Of a stretch of 64,000 nt of DNA, positions 45,398 through 57,991 are shown piece after piece. The notes beneath the pieces are model-generated. The model saw only the letters and a program-made list of their open reading frames with translations. It ran no database searches and was not told the DNA's origin. A program made the position numbers and the translations under genes. Origin of the DNA: Marinomonas sp. UCMA 3892 (GTDB lineage: Bacteria; Pseudomonadota; Gammaproteobacteria; Pseudomonadales; Marinomonadaceae); NCBI RefSeq assembly GCF_012726345.1, contig NZ_PTXN01000002.1, positions 248,001 to 312,000 on the forward strand, read 5' to 3'. Position 1 is the first letter of the stretch. Each line of letters starts with the position of its first letter.

Positions 45398-46753
45398 ATG
45401 GCAAAAAAACTTTTTATCCAGACTCATGGCTGTCAAATGAACGAATACGATTCCTCTCGTATGGCAGATTTACTTGGCGAAAGTCATGAAATGGAACTCA
45501 CAGACAATGCAGAAGAAGCAGACGTTCTGCTGCTTAACACTTGCTCAATTCGTGAAAAGGCGCAAGACAAGGTCTATCACCAATTAGGTCGTTGGAAAAA
45601 ACTCAAGCAGAAAAACCCAAACCTAGTTATTGGTGTAGGTGGTTGCGTAGCAAGCCAAGAAGGCGATGCGATTCGTAAACGAGCTAAACACGTGGATATG
45701 ATTTTTGGCCCTCAAACTCTGCATAAATTACCAGAGATGGTCAACGCGGCCGGAAAACACATTCCGATCACTGACGTAACCTTCCCTGAGATCGAAAAAT
45801 TTGATCACTTGCCAGCTCCACGCGTGGAAGGCGCAGAAGCCTTTGTTTCCATCATGGAAGGCTGTAGTAAATACTGTACCTTCTGTGTTGTACCCTACAC
45901 TCGTGGTGAAGAAGTAAGCCGCCCATTCGACAGCATTTTGAAAGAAGTTGTACAACTTGCTGAGCAAGGCGTACGTGAAATTCACTTGCTAGGACAAAAC
46001 GTTAACGCTTATCGTGGCGATACCGCTGAAGGCGATGAAGCCGATCTTGCAGACATCATTCATGCAGTTGCACAAATCGATGGTGTTGAGCGTATTCGCT
46101 TTACTACGTCGCACCCAGTTGAATTCAGCGATAGCTTGATTGAAGCCTTCCGCAATGAGCCTAAATTGGTCAGTCATTTACATCTACCCGTCCAAAGCGG
46201 TGCAGATAACATTTTGAGCGCAATGAAACGTGGTCATGACCGCCAATATTACATTGATAAGATCAATCGTATTAAAGAAGCGCGTCCAGGAATTAGCTTA
46301 TCTTCTGACTTTATCATTGGCTTCCCTGGCGAAACGGATGATGACTTTGTTGATACCATGAATCTAATTCAGGAAATCGGCTTTGATCACTCGTTCAGTT
46401 TTGTATACAGTCAACGACCAGGTACGCCAGCGTCTAATCTAGAAGATGACACGCCAGAAGACGTTAAAAAAGAACGTCTTGCTATTTTACAACGTCGTAT
46501 CAGCCAACAAGCCTATGACATTAGCTTGTCTATGGTCGGTGAAGTACAACGTATTTTGATAAGCGGTTATTCACCTCGCGATCCTGGACAACTTCAAGGT
46601 CGAACTGAAAACAATCGGATTGTAAATTTCCGTGCGTTCGATCCACAATTGATTGGTAAATTCGCAGATGTTGTTATCACAGACGCTTACCCTAACTCCC
46701 TACTTGGAGAGTTAGTAGGCTCTGAACTCGACTCTGACTTTGTACTACAATAA
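45398..46753 (+). CDS. miaB: tRNA-2-methylthio-N6-isopentenyladenosine synthase MiaB
   Basis: A 451-residue radical-SAM methylthiotransferase that modifies adenosine 37 of tRNAs. The N-terminal [4Fe-4S] site uses cysteines in [21 protein letters not shown] and [11 protein letters not shown]. The radical-SAM cluster is [20 protein letters not shown], Cys-X3-Cys-X2-Cys. A C-terminal TRAM domain (about 385-450) binds RNA. Length and start fit the family. ybeZ follows 13 bp later, giving the conserved miaB-ybeZ-ybeY-corC-lnt order. A TATAAT at 45345 may be its -10 element. Confidence 0.98.
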   Translation: MAKKLFIQTHGCQMNEYDSSRMADLLGESHEMELTDNAEEADVLLLNTCSIREKAQDKVYHQLGRWKKLKQKNPNLVIGVGGCVASQEGDAIRKRAKHVDMIFGPQTLHKLPEMVNAAGKHIPITDVTFPEIEKFDHLPAPRVEGAEAFVSIMEGCSKYCTFCVVPYTRGEEVSRPFDSILKEVVQLAEQGVREIHLLGQNVNAYRGDTAEGDEADLADIIHAVAQIDGVERIRFTTSHPVEFSDSLIEAFRNEPKLVSHLHLPVQSGADNILSAMKRGHDRQYYIDKINRIKEARPGISLSSDFIIGFPGETDDDFVDTMNLIQEIGFDHSFSFVYSQRPGTPASNLEDDTPEDVKKERLAILQRRISQQAYDISLSMVGEVQRILISGYSPRDPGQLQGRTENNRIVNFRAFDPQLIGKFADVVITDAYPNSLLGELVGSELDSDFVLQ

Positions 46754-46766
46754 TCAAAGGTAAATC

Positions 46767-47813
46767 TTGGAAATCACACAGACAACTCAACAAATCCGTT
46801 TAGTTCCAGCCGAAGCCGATGCTTTGGTTGAACTATGCGGTCAACTCGACGAAAACATCAAACTCATAGAAAAGAGACTTGATGTTTCTATTAAATACCG
46901 TGGCGAGCTATTCGACATTTCCGGTGAAGATTCTGAACATGTAGCTGCGACAAAAAAACTACTAGAAAGCCTCTACCGTGAAGCATTGGCGAATACAGAA
47001 ATTACACCTGAAATGATTCATCTTTACCTGCAAGAGTCAGCGATAGAATCGTTGACGAGCAGTAAAAGAGAGAAAGCTGACCAGCTAGTGATTAAAACTC
47101 GCAAGGCATTTATCAAGCCAAAAGGTAAAAACCAGCAAGGTTACGTCAAACAAATTCGCAAACACGATATCAACTTTGGTATCGGGCCGGCAGGTACAGG
47201 TAAAACTTACTTGGCTGTGGCTTGTGCGGTCGAAGCACTAGAAGCGGACCGTGTTGAGCGTATTATGTTAGTTCGCCCTGCTGTGGAAGCAGGCGAAAAA
47301 CTGGGGTTCTTGCCGGGAGATTTGTCACAAAAAATTGATCCATATTTGCGCCCTCTTTATGATGCCTTGTACGAAATGCTTGGTTTCGAGTTAGTCGATA
47401 AGTTAATAGAAAAAAATGTTATCGAAATCGCACCGCTTGCTTTCATGCGTGGCCGCACCTTGAACAACGCCTTCATAATTTTGGATGAAAGCCAAAATAC
47501 CACGCGAGAGCAAATGAAAATGTTTTTGACGCGTATCGGCTTTGGTTCAACTGCAGTTATCACCGGCGATACCACTCAGGTCGATTTACCTCGCGGCACA
47601 ACATCTGGCTTAGCGCAAGCAATGCACGTTTTGAAAGACGTAAATGGAATAAGTATGACTCTGTTTAGCTCCTCAGACGTTGTCCGTCATCCGCTGGTTC
47701 AGCGTATTGTTGAAGCTTATGATAAATTTGACGTTGAAGTGGAAGCTGAAAAAAAAGCACGCACTGAAGCGCGTCTAACTGCACAAGCAGAACAGTCTGC
47801 AGGTAGCAAATAA
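46767..47813 (+). CDS. ybeZ: PhoH-like ATPase YbeZ
   Basis: A 348-residue PhoH-family ATPase. The P-loop [13 protein letters not shown] is near residue 138, and [11 protein letters not shown] is the Walker B. The N-terminal part (about 1-110) has a KH-like fold typical of YbeZ. It is thought to work with the endonuclease YbeY in 16S rRNA maturation. The start is TTG at 46767 after AAAGG; no ATG in frame is better placed. ybeY overlaps its last base, so the two are coupled. Confidence 0.95.
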   Translation: MEITQTTQQIRLVPAEADALVELCGQLDENIKLIEKRLDVSIKYRGELFDISGEDSEHVAATKKLLESLYREALANTEITPEMIHLYLQESAIESLTSSKREKADQLVIKTRKAFIKPKGKNQQGYVKQIRKHDINFGIGPAGTGKTYLAVACAVEALEADRVERIMLVRPAVEAGEKLGFLPGDLSQKIDPYLRPLYDALYEMLGFELVDKLIEKNVIEIAPLAFMRGRTLNNAFIILDESQNTTREQMKMFLTRIGFGSTAVITGDTTQVDLPRGTTSGLAQAMHVLKDVNGISMTLFSSSDVVRHPLVQRIVEAYDKFDVEVEAEKKARTEARLTAQAEQSAGSK

Positions 47814-48277
47814 TGGCGTATTTAGAACTTGATCTACAAATAGCAACAGAAGAAACAGCAAACTTACCAAGCGAAGCGGATTTTAGACTTTGGGTCGAAA
47901 AAGCCCTTCCAGAAGTAGATGAAGAGTTTGAAGTTACCATTCGCATCGTCGATGAAGAAGAAAGCCATGCGCTTAATCACGAGTATCGCGGTAAAGACAA
48001 ACCTACCAACGTCCTATCTTTCCCATTCGAGGCACCTCCTGGGTTAGAACTCCCATTATTAGGCGATTTGGTCATCTGCGCTCAAATTGTGGCAAAAGAA
48101 GCCGCAGAACAAAATAAAGAGTTATTCCATCATTGGGCTCATATGACTATTCATGGCATCTTGCATTTACGCGGCTATGATCATATAAATGATGATGAAG
48201 CAGATGAAATGGAATCGATAGAAACAGAGCTACTAGCTTCCCTATCTATTTCTGATCCTTATTTGATTAAAGAGTGA
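47813..48277 (+). CDS. ybeY: Endoribonuclease YbeY
   Basis: A 154-residue metal-dependent endoribonuclease for 16S rRNA 3'-end processing and ribosome quality control. The [11 protein letters not shown] motif near residues 114-124 has the three zinc-binding histidines in His-X3-His-X5-His spacing. The N-terminal beta part has the family [14 protein letters not shown] block. It overlaps ybeZ by one base and precedes corC by 12 bp. Confidence 0.97.
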   Translation: MAYLELDLQIATEETANLPSEADFRLWVEKALPEVDEEFEVTIRIVDEEESHALNHEYRGKDKPTNVLSFPFEAPPGLELPLLGDLVICAQIVAKEAAEQNKELFHHWAHMTIHGILHLRGYDHINDDEADEMESIETELLASLSISDPYLIKE

Positions 48278-48289
48278 GCTAATACCCTA

Positions 48290-49156
48290 ATGAGTGACGA
48301 CCGATCGAGTTTATCCAACGATCAACAAAAATCTTGGTTTGAACGTTTAACCCAAGCATTCAACGATGAACCACGCAGCCGTGGTGACATCGTTAAACTT
48401 CTAGAAGCTGCAGTGAAATCCGATGTTATTGATCGCGATGCTTTCACTATTGTTGAAGGCGCACTAGAAGTTTCTGAAGTTCAGGCACGTGACATCATGA
48501 TTCCACCATCTCAAATGGTGGTCATTAAGTCCGAAGATGACCCCAAAACGTCAATCCGCAAAATAATAGATTCTTCTCACTCACGGTTCCCAGTTGTAGG
48601 TGAGGACTCCGATGAAATTCTCGGCGTCCTACTTGCCAAAGACTTATTGCCTTTATTATTTAAAGAAAGCGATATCACAATAGAAGATATCTTAGCGCGT
48701 TTACGCCCTGCTAATTTCATTCCTGAAAGCAAACGCCTAAACGTATTGTTGAATGATTTTCGCACCAAGCGTTATCACATGGCATTAGTTCTAGATGAAT
48801 ACGGCAGCGTGTCTGGCTTAGTGACGATTGAAGACGTATTAGAACAAATCGTTGGTGAAATCGAAGACGAAACCGATAAACTTGATGACGAAGGCATTCA
48901 AGTAACCACCGAACCCGGTGTTTATCTTGTGCCAGCATTATGCCCAGTTGAAGACTTTAATGAGTTCTTCAAAGTCGAACTAAACGAAGAAGAGTTCGAC
49001 ACCATTGGCGGAATACTTGTGCAACAGTTTGGCCATGTGCCATTGCGTGATGAAGAGCTTTTCTTCAACAACTTCCATTTCCGCGTGGTGAAATCGGATG
49101 GACGCCGTATTAAAACCATTCAAGTCACCAAACCTTCCATCAACACACCAGATTAA
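48290..49156 (+). CDS. corC: CorC-family protein (paired CBS and transporter-associated domain)
   Basis: A 288-residue cytoplasmic protein with two CBS domains (about 70-190) and a C-terminal CorC_HlyC domain (about 205-285). The ARDIMIPPSQMVVI opening and DEYGSVSGLVTIEDVLEQIVGEIEDE ends of the CBS pair, cited here in parts, match CorC. E. coli CorC has been linked to cobalt and magnesium efflux, and relatives bind ATP or AMP. It lacks the DUF21 membrane domain present in larger relatives. lnt begins one base after its stop. Confidence 0.95.
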   Translation: MSDDRSSLSNDQQKSWFERLTQAFNDEPRSRGDIVKLLEAAVKSDVIDRDAFTIVEGALEVSEVQARDIMIPPSQMVVIKSEDDPKTSIRKIIDSSHSRFPVVGEDSDEILGVLLAKDLLPLLFKESDITIEDILARLRPANFIPESKRLNVLLNDFRTKRYHMALVLDEYGSVSGLVTIEDVLEQIVGEIEDETDKLDDEGIQVTTEPGVYLVPALCPVEDFNEFFKVELNEEEFDTIGGILVQQFGHVPLRDEELFFNNFHFRVVKSDGRRIKTIQVTKPSINTPD

Positions 49157-49157
49157 T

Positions 49158-50729
49158 ATGACCATGCCTCACCCCGACTTAACCAATACCAAGACGGGGT
49201 GGGAGCCTCTCTTAGTAGCAAAAATATCCAAACTCCCTCCCGCTTTTACTGGCCTTATAGGTATTATAGCTGGTGCTTTAGGCGTAACCAGTTTCTCACC
49301 TTTTCATTTTTGGCCAGGCTATTTTATTAGCTTAATCGTCTTTAGCCTACTCGTTTTAACAAGTACAACAGCAAAATCTGCCTGCTGGCGTGGTACAGCT
49401 GTCGCGTTAGGCTTTTTTGGCGCGGGCGTTTCTTGGGTTTATGTCAGTATTGCTGAATACGGGCAAGTTGGTAGCATAATAGCCGGACTTATCACCTTTG
49501 CATTTGTTGCTGTGCTCTGCATTTTTTGGGCTCTTTCAGCTTGGGCATCATGGAAACTCATTCAGCGCTTCCAGAAAATACCTGCGAGCCTATGGATCAC
49601 ACTAGGTTTATTGATTGGAGAGTTCGCCCGTAGCACTCTTTTTACTGGCTTTCCTTGGCTATTACCCGGCTATTCGATTGAAAACACTTGGTTATTTGAG
49701 CTTTTGCCCATTGGAGGAATTTGGCTCACTAGCGCATGTGTAGTATTAACCTCCAGCGTGATCGCCAGCATATTGCTTAAGCAAACCAATCAACTCATGC
49801 TAGTTTTCGTGCTCGTTATTGTCTGGTTAGGTTCGGCCTATTTAAGCTATTACCCGGTTTCATGGGTACAACAAACAGGCGTATTAAAAACCACCTTGGT
49901 GCAAGGCAATGTAAAGCAGGATGAAAAATGGCTAGCTGAAACAGCAGGAAAATCTTTAGCCTATTACCAACAAACTACCATCGAACATTTAGACAGTGAG
50001 TTAGTTGTCTGGCCTGAAACCGCAATCACTTATTCATATCCACGAATAAAACCCTATTTTGCAGGCTTCAGCAAAGAACTTAAGGACACTAATACGACTC
50101 TGATTACTGGCATTCCAGATGTTAGTGAAGACCATAAAGATTACTATAATGCTATTTGGGCAACAGGAAACGGTTTTGGGCTTTATTATAAACGTAGACT
50201 CGTTCCTTTTGGCGAATATATTCCGTTTGCGCAATACATAGGTCCGATCCTAGATGTGTTCGGTATGCCTATGTCGAGCTTTAAAGCCGGCGATGAAAAC
50301 CAACCAGTTCTACAAGTCGGCGAATGGGGTATAGCGCCGTTTATTTGTTATGAAATTGTTTATGCAGAACAAGTAAGACGCATGGTAAGAGACAGCGATT
50401 TCTTAATCACCATTAGTAATGATGGCTGGTTTGGCACATCTTTTGGCCCTTGGCAGCACTTACAAATAGCGCAATTTAGAGCAAAAGAAGCGGGCCGTTA
50501 TGTCATCCGCGCAACAAACACAGGTATTACGGCGTTCATCAATGAAAAAGGCGAAGTGGTCGCACAAGCGCCGCAATTTGAAAGAACAACGCTGACAGCT
50601 GAGGCAAAAGCCTTTACAGGTAATACACCATACGTGCAATGGGGTTATTGGCCAACACTTTTGCTAATGGGGATTTGTGTGATATTTGCTTATTTAAACG
50701 GCTTAATTCTAAACCGCAAAAACAGATAA
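49158..50729 (+). CDS. lnt: Apolipoprotein N-acyltransferase
   Basis: A 523-residue inner-membrane enzyme that N-acylates the diacylglyceryl cysteine of lipoproteins. It has about seven hydrophobic N-terminal helices (about 20-200) and a periplasmic nitrilase-like domain with the catalytic triad in WPETAITY (Glu), YYKRRLVPFGEY (Lys) and PFICYEIVY (Cys). The ATG at 49158 directly follows the corC stop; a longer frame from 49098 would overlap corC by 59 bases and is unlikely. It is the last gene of the miaB run. Confidence 0.96.
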   Translation: MTMPHPDLTNTKTGWEPLLVAKISKLPPAFTGLIGIIAGALGVTSFSPFHFWPGYFISLIVFSLLVLTSTTAKSACWRGTAVALGFFGAGVSWVYVSIAEYGQVGSIIAGLITFAFVAVLCIFWALSAWASWKLIQRFQKIPASLWITLGLLIGEFARSTLFTGFPWLLPGYSIENTWLFELLPIGGIWLTSACVVLTSSVIASILLKQTNQLMLVFVLVIVWLGSAYLSYYPVSWVQQTGVLKTTLVQGNVKQDEKWLAETAGKSLAYYQQTTIEHLDSELVVWPETAITYSYPRIKPYFAGFSKELKDTNTTLITGIPDVSEDHKDYYNAIWATGNGFGLYYKRRLVPFGEYIPFAQYIGPILDVFGMPMSSFKAGDENQPVLQVGEWGIAPFICYEIVYAEQVRRMVRDSDFLITISNDGWFGTSFGPWQHLQIAQFRAKEAGRYVIRATNTGITAFINEKGEVVAQAPQFERTTLTAEAKAFTGNTPYVQWGYWPTLLLMGICVIFAYLNGLILNRKNR

Positions 50730-50743
50730 CCAATAACGAAATG

Positions 50744-50829
50744 AACCTTGGAATTTGATTCACGCTGACGCGTTGAGCTTGCGAAACAGGCGCAAGTATT
50801 TTTTATTTTAAGAACTGAATACCAAGGTT
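50744..50829. repeat. Hairpin repeat with REP-like tail, copy A
   Basis: AACCTTGG (50744-50751) pairs with CCAAGGTT (50822-50829). Inside lies a 45-nt core, shared with copy B, containing a CTTGCG/CGCAAG inner hairpin. After it follows a TATGCATTACTACGCAGGA segment like REP ends, then further hairpin DNA to 50910. Confidence 0.8.
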
Positions 50830-50935
50830 CATGGTATGCATTACTACGCAGGACACCTACAGGGATGTAGGTGGTAGAGTCAAGTCAGGAACAGAGACCG
50901 AGCGTGGGAACAAGGGTAAACAACGGATAAAAAAA

Positions 50936-51045
50936 GAGCCTTGGTATTTGATTCACGCTGACGCGTTGAGCTTGCGAAACAGGCGCAAGTGAATGGAATA
51001 CCAAGGCTCATGCTATGCATTACCACGCAGGAGCGTGGGAACGAG
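50936..51045. repeat. Hairpin repeat with REP-like tail, copy B
   Basis: Perfect 13-bp outer arms GAGCCTTGGTATT (50936-50948) and AATACCAAGGCTC (50997-51009) enclose the same core as copy A. The tail TGCATTACCACGCAGGAGCG to 51045 ends in GCGTGGGAACGAG, a REP-type hairpin. The paired change AACC/GGTT versus AGCC/GGCT between copies keeps the stem. Confidence 0.85.
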
Positions 51046-51055
51046 GAACAATGAA

Positions 51056-51502
51056 TTACTCAGTTTTATTGGTCTGATCATCATGGGTCGACATCAAACC
51101 ATAATGGCAGATCTCACATGGCGCTAATGCTTGCTTGGTTTCGATAACGTTATCATGTCCACAAGACATACAACGATAGCTTCCTGGCTCTACAACCGTA
51201 CCAACCACATGACACTCTTCAAGCGGCACAGGGTTATTATTGGCGTGATTTATCAGCCATAACAAAGCAGCATCCTCTTTTTCATCAAGCTCTTCGACCA
51301 ATGCATGACTCTCATCGAGCACGTAATGCCAGTTCGCATCTATCCATGCTTCGGTGTAACCCATTTTGTCATGCCAATAGGCCGTCATTAAAGCAACGTC
51401 TTCTAAAAACCAATCCTTTGCTCCAACCAATGTCTTACGGGCTTCTTCAACCAAATTCGAATCGATTTCGTTTTTTGATGAATCTTTTTTCATAGATTTC
51501 AT
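51056..51502 (-). CDS. Zinc-ribbon protein, DUF1451 (YbeL-like)
   Basis: A 148-residue protein using the ATG at 51502, which has a strong GGAGGAG site; the ATG at 51520 would be six residues longer. The N-terminal helical part is followed by a C-terminal zinc ribbon with cysteine pairs in YRCMSCGHDN and APCEICHYG. It matches DUF1451, the family of E. coli YbeL, whose gene also neighbours leuS. Function is unknown. It is divergent from leuS. Confidence 0.88.
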   Translation of the reverse strand: MKSMKKDSSKNEIDSNLVEEARKTLVGAKDWFLEDVALMTAYWHDKMGYTEAWIDANWHYVLDESHALVEELDEKEDAALLWLINHANNNPVPLEECHVVGTVVEPGSYRCMSCGHDNVIETKQALAPCEICHYGLMSTHDDQTNKTE

Positions 51503-51669
51503 AACTCCTCCTCTATGCACCTTCTAATTAGGGCTCCATCTCTATAAAATAACGGATATTTTCAAACTCTACTGACCATTACACCATTATCTTGCGTTAT
51601 GTCGCTATAATGGTTCTCTTTCATTAAAGAGAATACAGGTCTACCAACCTTTCGTCGATCACGGGATAA

Positions 51670-54126
<2,457 letters not shown>

Positions 54127-54190
54127 TTGAAGCACTCTAAGGGATGGCTCTACCATCCCTTTTCCTTCACACAAAGTAGAGATCACGGAT

Positions 54191-54706
54191 ATGATAACCG
54201 CACTTACACAAACAACTCGTCTACTATTATTGGCATTACTGACCATGAGTATTGTCGCCTGTGGATTCCATTTACGTGGCCAAACTAACATACCAGCAAA
54301 GCTTAAAGTCATAACACTAACGTCAGAAAGTGGCTCAGATAGTTTTGATAGAGCATTGCGCATAGCACTGACTAAAGCAGGTGTTGTTATCATCGATAAA
54401 AACAATGCTAACCAAGACACCCTCAATCTAAAAATCAATAAAATCACAAAGATTGATATTGAGCTGGCTCGTGATAAAAACAACGATCTATCACAATTAC
54501 AACGCAGCTTAACAAGTAATTACTTTGTCCGCCAAACTGATGGAAAATCCCTCTATGGCCCTAGAACCATCAACACAACAAAAACACTGACCAATCAAAA
54601 TGCGGAAGAAAGCGCCAAGTTATCTTATAACCAAGCGCAAGAAGAAAGCATGAATGAAGATCTAGCTAATCAACTAGTTTACGACTTAAGTTATGCCCCA
54701 TTCTAA
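54191..54706 (+). CDS. lptE: LPS-assembly lipoprotein LptE
   Basis: A 171-residue outer-membrane lipoprotein. The lipobox IVACGFHLRG gives a modified Cys near residue 23 followed by the typical Gly-Phe-His-Leu-Arg-Gly of LptE. It plugs the LptD barrel and helps insert lipopolysaccharide in the outer leaflet. The remainder has the two-helix, four-strand pattern. leuS lies upstream and holA downstream, the conserved order. It would be acted on by Lnt, whose gene is nearby. Confidence 0.93.
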   Translation: MITALTQTTRLLLLALLTMSIVACGFHLRGQTNIPAKLKVITLTSESGSDSFDRALRIALTKAGVVIIDKNNANQDTLNLKINKITKIDIELARDKNNDLSQLQRSLTSNYFVRQTDGKSLYGPRTINTTKTLTNQNAEESAKLSYNQAQEESMNEDLANQLVYDLSYAPF

Positions 54707-54731
54707 CTCGCATCACTTTTAGGCGGACATC

Positions 54732-55760
54732 ATGAAAGTCAGAGCTGACCAACTAGAATCTCAGCTTAAAAAAAGCTTGGCGCCTATTTATATTATTTCT
54801 GGTGACGAAGTTTTATTGTGCCAAGAAGCGGCAGACAGCATTCGTAAAGCGGCCCAACATCATAATATTGATGAACGTTTGCGTTTTGTTGCTGACGCTC
54901 AGTTTGATTGGCAAGATGTCATCAACGAAAATCAAAGTTTATCGTTGTTTTCCACGCGTAGAATGTTCGATATTCAAATAGACAAGATGGGCGAAAAGCA
55001 CAGCAAAGCGCTGGCTCAATTAAGCCAATCACTTAGCGAAGACAATATCATCCTGCTCACCTTGCCTAAAATTGACGCTCGAACTCAAAAAGCCAAATGG
55101 TTCACGCAATTAGAATCGCAAGGTGTTTTTGTGCAAATCTGGCCAATAGACGCAAACCGACTTCCTGCTTGGGTGCAGCAAAGAGCGCAAACGCTAGATT
55201 TATCTCTCACTCGTGATGCTGCCAGCATGATTTGTGAACGTGGAGAAGGTAACCTACTGGCACTTTCTCAAGAACTAGAAAAACTAGCCCTCATGCATGG
55301 ACAAGGCGTACAAATTGATGCCGAAAAAGTTGCTGAATCCGTGGCTGACAGCAGTCGCTATTCAATTTACGATTTGAGTGATCGCCTATTAATGGGCAAA
55401 GCCAAAGACTCAATGCACTGCTTACATCAGTTGCTAGGCGAAGGGGTTGAAGCCAGCATCATTCTTTGGCTATTTAATCGTGAAATCCAAACCTTAGCGA
55501 ACCTACTACAAAGCATGCAATCCTCTAGCTTTAAACAAGCCTGCCAAAGTGAAAAAATTTGGGACAAGCGTGTACCCTTTTATGAAAGCGCGATGTCACG
55601 ACACAACAAAGTCACCTTGCCTTACATGCAAAACTACTTAGCCTTGATTGATAAAAGCATCAAGGGATTAGAAGGCCCAGACAGCGAAACAGGCTTTCGC
55701 AACCTAGTGATGATGTTTTGTGGCTACAAACCTGTAGTGACTGAATTGGACTTACCATAA
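54732..55760 (+). CDS. holA: DNA polymerase III delta subunit
   Basis: A 342-residue clamp-loader subunit that opens the sliding clamp. The N-terminal LESQLKKSLAPIYIISGDEVLLCQEA segment, described here as a family start, the SRYSIYDLSDRLLMGK block near residue 215 and the C-terminal collar domain match HolA. It has the AAA+-like fold without a working ATP site, as is usual for delta. It lies 25 bp after lptE. Confidence 0.95.
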   Translation: MKVRADQLESQLKKSLAPIYIISGDEVLLCQEAADSIRKAAQHHNIDERLRFVADAQFDWQDVINENQSLSLFSTRRMFDIQIDKMGEKHSKALAQLSQSLSEDNIILLTLPKIDARTQKAKWFTQLESQGVFVQIWPIDANRLPAWVQQRAQTLDLSLTRDAASMICERGEGNLLALSQELEKLALMHGQGVQIDAEKVAESVADSSRYSIYDLSDRLLMGKAKDSMHCLHQLLGEGVEASIILWLFNREIQTLANLLQSMQSSSFKQACQSEKIWDKRVPFYESAMSRHNKVTLPYMQNYLALIDKSIKGLEGPDSETGFRNLVMMFCGYKPVVTELDLP

Positions 55761-55786
55761 ATAATATTTATTAAAATATTATTTAT
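55757..55786 (+). terminator. A/T-only hairpin at the end of holA
   Basis: Perfect 13-bp arms ATAAATAATATTT (55757-55769) and AAATATTATTTAT (55774-55786) have a 4-nt loop. The stop codon lies within the first arm. An all A/U stem is weak, so termination is uncertain. Confidence 0.35.
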
Positions 55787-55891
55787 TATCAATAAGTTAC
55801 ATATTTAAACTAATACAAACATAAAGCCGATATTGTTCTATCCTTAATGATGGGATGATGAGAAAAACAATTTAGCTTTATGGAGACATCT

Positions 55892-57901
55892 ATGTCTTGG
55901 TTTAAACGAAAAACATTAGCGCCATCTGATAGTACCGGTAAAAATCAAGATGTTAAAATCCTTCAGTTAACTCACGCTGAACTGTCTGAAGCCACTCTGG
56001 CTGTATTAAAATTTCCAGAAAAGAAAACACAATTAATCCTCGCCTTTGTGTCTTCCAATCTCGACTTTGAAAGTACTGTTGAAAAAATTCAGCGATTCAC
56101 GCCTTTCTGTGAAAAAGTCATTGCTGTGATGACATCTGGCGAACTTAACAGCCAACAAGCAAATTTTTATCAAACGACCGATGGAAAATGGGACTCGATT
56201 GTCTTACAAAGCTACAGTGAAGAGCTGCTAGCATCCACTGAAATAAAAACTATCCCGCTGCATTGCGAAGATTTAAAGCAAGGTAAAGTAACCAAAAATA
56301 AGCAAGATAGAATTCGCACTATTCAGTCCGAGATAGAAAAAATAAATGTGAAAATGGCCATCAACTACCAAGATACCATTGCCATTACATTTATTGACGG
56401 GCTGTCGTCTAGCGAAAACTTCTTTATGAAAGCCTTGTACGATAGCCAGCGCTTTCCTTGTCATTTCATTGGTGGCTCAGCGGGAGGGAAGCTAGACTTC
56501 AAACAAGCGTCTGTCTACGACGGCAGCAAAGTTGCTCACAATTGCGCTGTGGTTATTTTTACTAAGTTAGCAGACAATATTCGCTACGGCATACTAAAAA
56601 CACACAATTTCCAAAAGACCAAACGCTCTTTTTATATTGCAGAATCAGACCCACAAAGACGTACTGTTACTACAGTAATTTCCAAATCTACTGGTAAAAT
56701 AGTCAACATTGTCGACCACCTTTGTGACTATTTTAAATGCCAGCCAAACGATCTAAATACAAAATTAACAAACCACTCATTTGCCGTTGAAATTGGTAGT
56801 GAATTATTTATACGCTCCATCGCCAGCATTGATTTAGATAACAAGATCATTCATTTTTTCTGCGACCTAGATTTTGGCGACGAGCTTATTCTGGTGGAAG
56901 CTAAAGGCTTTGCTGATAGTACCAAACAAGCCTTTGACGAATTTATGAAAGGCAAACCTCAGCCAATCGCAATGCTAGCTAATGACTGTATTTTACGTCG
57001 TTTAAATAATGCAAAAGTACTCAAAGAGCTAACAGCCTTCCAGAACGTTAAAGCCGCGGGCTTTTCTACTTTTGGCGAGCTATTAGGCGTACATATGAAC
57101 CAAACACTCACTGCATTATTTCTATTCAAAGTGTCAAAAAACGAAACATTTTCGGACCCTATTGTTGATAATTTTCCGATTCACTACAGTTATTTCAAAG
57201 AATTTTTTACGTTATCTAGATTGAATAGTTTAATGCAAATCAATCGCTTACAGGCAGACCTTATTAACTATCTATCTGAGTACCGCCCTTTACTTGAACA
57301 AGTGGTAGTCAGCTTTAACAAAATTACAAAGTACTCGCAGCAGACAGAAGCGATTATTAGCGATGTAAGTGGCACCTTCCATGACCTAAGAAATGACATT
57401 AATGCACAGGAAGATGGCCGCAAGGCGCTGAATGGAAACGTAGCTCAGCTAAAAAACAATTCAGAGCAAGTACTTGCCATTTTAAAAGTTATTTCCGGAA
57501 TTGCTGATCAAACCAACCTTCTCGCACTTAACGCTGCGATTGAAGCGGCGCGAGCAGGCGAAGCTGGTAGAGGGTTTGCGGTGGTTGCCGATGAAGTTAG
57601 ACAACTATCTAAAAACACTCAAGACAGCTTAAATAAAACGGGAGAAACGATCTCATCTGTCACCAAATCAACTGGCTCTATCAGTCAGTCGATCGAAAGT
57701 ATTGAACAGTTCATGTCTCGACTCACCAATAATACGGGCGAGTTAACGGCACAAATTCAATCCCTAGGTGATGCTTCCAATATGGCAAGTAGAGATGTCA
57801 GCGAAAACATACGAGCGATTCAAGATATGACTGCTCGCATGTCTGAAATAGATAAAGAAGTCAAAGTAATAGAGAGTCTAAAGCAGGCTAACAACCTGTA
57901 A
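55892..57901 (+). CDS. Soluble chemoreceptor with FIST sensor domains
   Basis: A 669-residue protein, with the ATG at 55892 chosen for its GGAG site; a start at 55880 would add four residues. The N-terminal part (about 40-235) is a FIST_N domain with a Gly-rich [12 protein letters not shown] segment, and about 245-415 is FIST_C with [21 protein letters not shown] short coiled coil leads to a chemoreceptor signalling domain (about 450-665) with the conserved tip [14 protein letters not shown] and [19 protein letters not shown]. No transmembrane helix is visible, so it is cytoplasmic. FIST domains are thought to sense small ligands, possibly amino acids. It is a single gene with a following hairpin. 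Confidence 0.9.
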   Translation: MSWFKRKTLAPSDSTGKNQDVKILQLTHAELSEATLAVLKFPEKKTQLILAFVSSNLDFESTVEKIQRFTPFCEKVIAVMTSGELNSQQANFYQTTDGKWDSIVLQSYSEELLASTEIKTIPLHCEDLKQGKVTKNKQDRIRTIQSEIEKINVKMAINYQDTIAITFIDGLSSSENFFMKALYDSQRFPCHFIGGSAGGKLDFKQASVYDGSKVAHNCAVVIFTKLADNIRYGILKTHNFQKTKRSFYIAESDPQRRTVTTVISKSTGKIVNIVDHLCDYFKCQPNDLNTKLTNHSFAVEIGSELFIRSIASIDLDNKIIHFFCDLDFGDELILVEAKGFADSTKQAFDEFMKGKPQPIAMLANDCILRRLNNAKVLKELTAFQNVKAAGFSTFGELLGVHMNQTLTALFLFKVSKNETFSDPIVDNFPIHYSYFKEFFTLSRLNSLMQINRLQADLINYLSEYRPLLEQVVVSFNKITKYSQQTEAIISDVSGTFHDLRNDINAQEDGRKALNGNVAQLKNNSEQVLAILKVISGIADQTNLLALNAAIEAARAGEAGRGFAVVADEVRQLSKNTQDSLNKTGETISSVTKSTGSISQSIESIEQFMSRLTNNTGELTAQIQSLGDASNMASRDVSENIRAIQDMTARMSEIDKEVKVIESLKQANNL

Positions 57902-57908
57902 CTCGATA

Positions 57909-57938
57909 AAGTGAAGTTTACTTTGCTAGACTTCACTT
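57909..57938 (+). terminator. Terminator after FIST chemoreceptor gene
   Basis: Perfect 9-bp arms AAGTGAAGT (57909-57917) and ACTTCACTT (57930-57938) are followed by ATTCTCG. The T tail is short. Confidence 0.55.
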
Positions 57939-57991
57939 ATTCTCGCAGCCTGTTATTATGCGGCCTCATCATGCCTTAGGTAAAAAAATAA

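Noticed and set aside
49098..49157. Earlier start for lnt
   Set aside because: It would overlap corC by 59 bases; the ATG at 49158 follows the corC stop directly.
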